Positions 62,958 to 64,000 of a DNA stretch of 64,000 bases are shown here, in pieces (within the stretch, counting starts at the first letter, position 1; each line of letters opens with the position of its first letter). The stretch comes from Pandoraea horticolens (lineage in GTDB: Bacteria > Pseudomonadota > Gammaproteobacteria > Burkholderiales > Burkholderiaceae). The notes below the pieces were generated by a model. It was given only the letters and a program-made list of their open reading frames with translations, did no database searches and was not told where the DNA came from. The translations under genes were made by a program, and so were the position numbers. Location of the stretch: positions 1 through 64,000 of the forward strand of contig NZ_CABPSM010000016.1 of the NCBI RefSeq assembly GCF_902459555.1, written 5' to 3'.

Positions 62958-64000
62958 TCAGCCGAGATCGACCGGGATGAAAATCTGTTGTCCGTCGCGT
63001 TGTACGAGCAGCGCGACACTATTGCCAGCCTTCTTGAGCTTGTCGCTCAGTTGCGAAGCGCTCGTCACCGGCGTGCCGTTAAGCGACAGGATGATGTCGC
63101 CCGGCTGCACCCCGGCCTGTTCGGCCGGTCCGCCTACACGCGCCACGAACAAACCGTTCGTGACTTGCGCCGCGCGCTTCTCCTCGGGTGAAAGATCGCG
63201 TACCGCGAGACCCAACCGGCCATGCGCGGTCGAGTCGTCATGGCTCGCAACGTCCCGCTTCTCGCCCAGCGCCGCCACCGTCACGCTCACGTCCTGCTTC
63301 GCGCCATTGCGCCAGACCGTCAGGGTTGCCTTCTGGCCCGGACGCATATCGGCGATCTTCTCCGGCAACTGCACCGAATCGTCGATGGTCGTACCGTTGA
63401 CGGCCAGAATCACGTCGCCCGGTTTCAGGTCCGACTTCGCCGCAGGCCCATTCTTGTCGATGGACGACACGAGCGCGCCCATAGGCTTGGGCAAACCGAA
63501 CGACTTCGCCAGCGACTGGTTCACCTCCTGAATCGCTACGCCGATCCGGCCGCGACTCACCTTGCCGTACTGCTGGAGCTGCGACTTGACCTTCATCGCC
63601 ATGTCGATCGGAATAGCGAACGACAACCCCTGGAAGCCACCGGTGCGCGAATAGATCATCGAGTTGATGCCGATGACCTCGCCGTTCAGATTGAATAACG
63701 GCCCGCCCGAGTTCCCCGGATTGACCGGTACATCCGTCTGAATGAACGGTGTGTAGTTCTCGTCAGGCAACGCGCGGGCCTTCGCCGACACAATGCCTGC
63801 CGTCACGGTGTTGTCGAAACCGTACGGCGACCCGATGGCCACCACCCATTCGCCGGCCTTCGACTTCGACGGATCGCCAATCTTCACCGTCGGCAAATCC
63901 GTCGCCGCAATCTTGAGCAACGCCACGTCGCTCGCCTTGTCGCTGCCCACGACCTTCGCCTTGTACTCGCGTTTGTCGGTCAGCTTCACCGTGACCTGAC
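62958..64000 (-). CDS. HtrA/DegP-family periplasmic serine protease (N-terminus outside the window)
   Basis: The frame runs off the right edge. Visible are the end of the protease domain (VTVKLTDKREYKAKVVGSDKASDVALLKI, with the catalytic Asp), the active Ser in PVNPGNSGGPLFN, and SFAIPIDMAMKV. Two PDZ domains follow (GRIGVAIQEVNQSLAKSFGL and GRLGLAVRDLSPEEKRAAQV), ending PVDLG. The catalytic His and the signal lie outside. It degrades or refolds damaged envelope proteins. It is of the DegP/MucD type; which paralogue cannot be said. Confidence 0.92.
   Translation of the reverse strand, partial: QVTVKLTDKREYKAKVVGSDKASDVALLKIAATDLPTVKIGDPSKSKAGEWVVAIGSPYGFDNTVTAGIVSAKARALPDENYTPFIQTDVPVNPGNSGGPLFNLNGEVIGINSMIYSRTGGFQGLSFAIPIDMAMKVKSQLQQYGKVSRGRIGVAIQEVNQSLAKSFGLPKPMGALVSSIDKNGPAAKSDLKPGDVILAVNGTTIDDSVQLPEKIADMRPGQKATLTVWRNGAKQDVSVTVAALGEKRDVASHDDSTAHGRLGLAVRDLSPEEKRAAQVTNGLFVARVGGPAEQAGVQPGDIILSLNGTPVTSASQLSDKLKKAGNSVALLVQRDGQQIFIPVDLG

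Noticed and set aside
1-64000. Toxin-antitoxin, restriction or anti-phage system
   Set aside because: No gene in the window shows nuclease, helicase, TIR, reverse transcriptase or toxin motifs that I can recognise.

Overview
The window looks like chromosomal DNA of a high-GC beta-proteobacterium of the Burkholderiaceae. Pandoraea or a close relative is my best guess, from gene content remembered rather than any search. Pointers are a burkholderial general porin, an AcrAB/BpeAB-OprB type efflux operon with a divergent TetR regulator, a kynB-kynU-kynA operon, FabV, and the general codon style. I see no phage, plasmid origin or CRISPR array. Most of the window is ordinary chromosome. Mobile DNA is limited to two pieces of one IS630-type element near 55-58 kb.

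Layout. 0-9 kb: end of a glycine-zipper protein, an L-lactate dehydrogenase type flavoenzyme with an Lrp/AsnC regulator, a porin, and a three-gene EmrAB-type efflux operon with a divergent TetR gene. 9-21 kb: two tRNA-Arg(ACG) genes, fadD, tcdA and an AsmA-like gene with abutting start codons, pdxH, cfa, a DUF72 gene, fabV and a DHA2 transporter. 21-23 kb: two unrecognised genes and msrA. 23-27.6 kb: a likely operon of IclR regulator, polar amino-acid ABC transporter and a HutG-type hydrolase.

27.7-33.7 kb holds the most interesting group: an acyl-CoA ligase, an acyl-CoA-dehydrogenase-fold flavoprotein without the usual catalytic Glu, an alpha/beta hydrolase and a NicX-like ring-cleaving dioxygenase. 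A flavin reductase and a MarR regulator are transcribed divergently. A perfect palindrome sits inside the shared promoter. I propose an uncharacterised N-heteroaromatic degradation cluster. It is followed by kynBUA (tryptophan to anthranilate) and by gcdH with a divergent IclR gene and a clear IclR-type palindrome.

39.6-45 kb: 1-Cys peroxiredoxin, an ElaB/YqjD-YqjE-type stress membrane set, a four-gene overlapping minor-pseudopilin cassette, and a small acyl-CoA-binding protein. 45-52 kb: RND efflux operon and its TetR repressor gene, with an AcrR-like palindrome in the promoter spacer. 52-62 kb has a molybdenum theme. modABC lies behind a near-canonical ModE box. Further along come a single-domain ModE-like regulator, a CoxG-like protein, a sulfite-oxidase-like molybdoenzyme with its cytochrome b partner, and an XdhC-like maturation factor. 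This region is interrupted by a secreted tandem-domain (HvnA-like) gene lying between the two halves of a broken IS630 element. The arrangement is best explained by an inversion with one breakpoint inside the IS. The window ends in a truncated HtrA/DegP protease gene.
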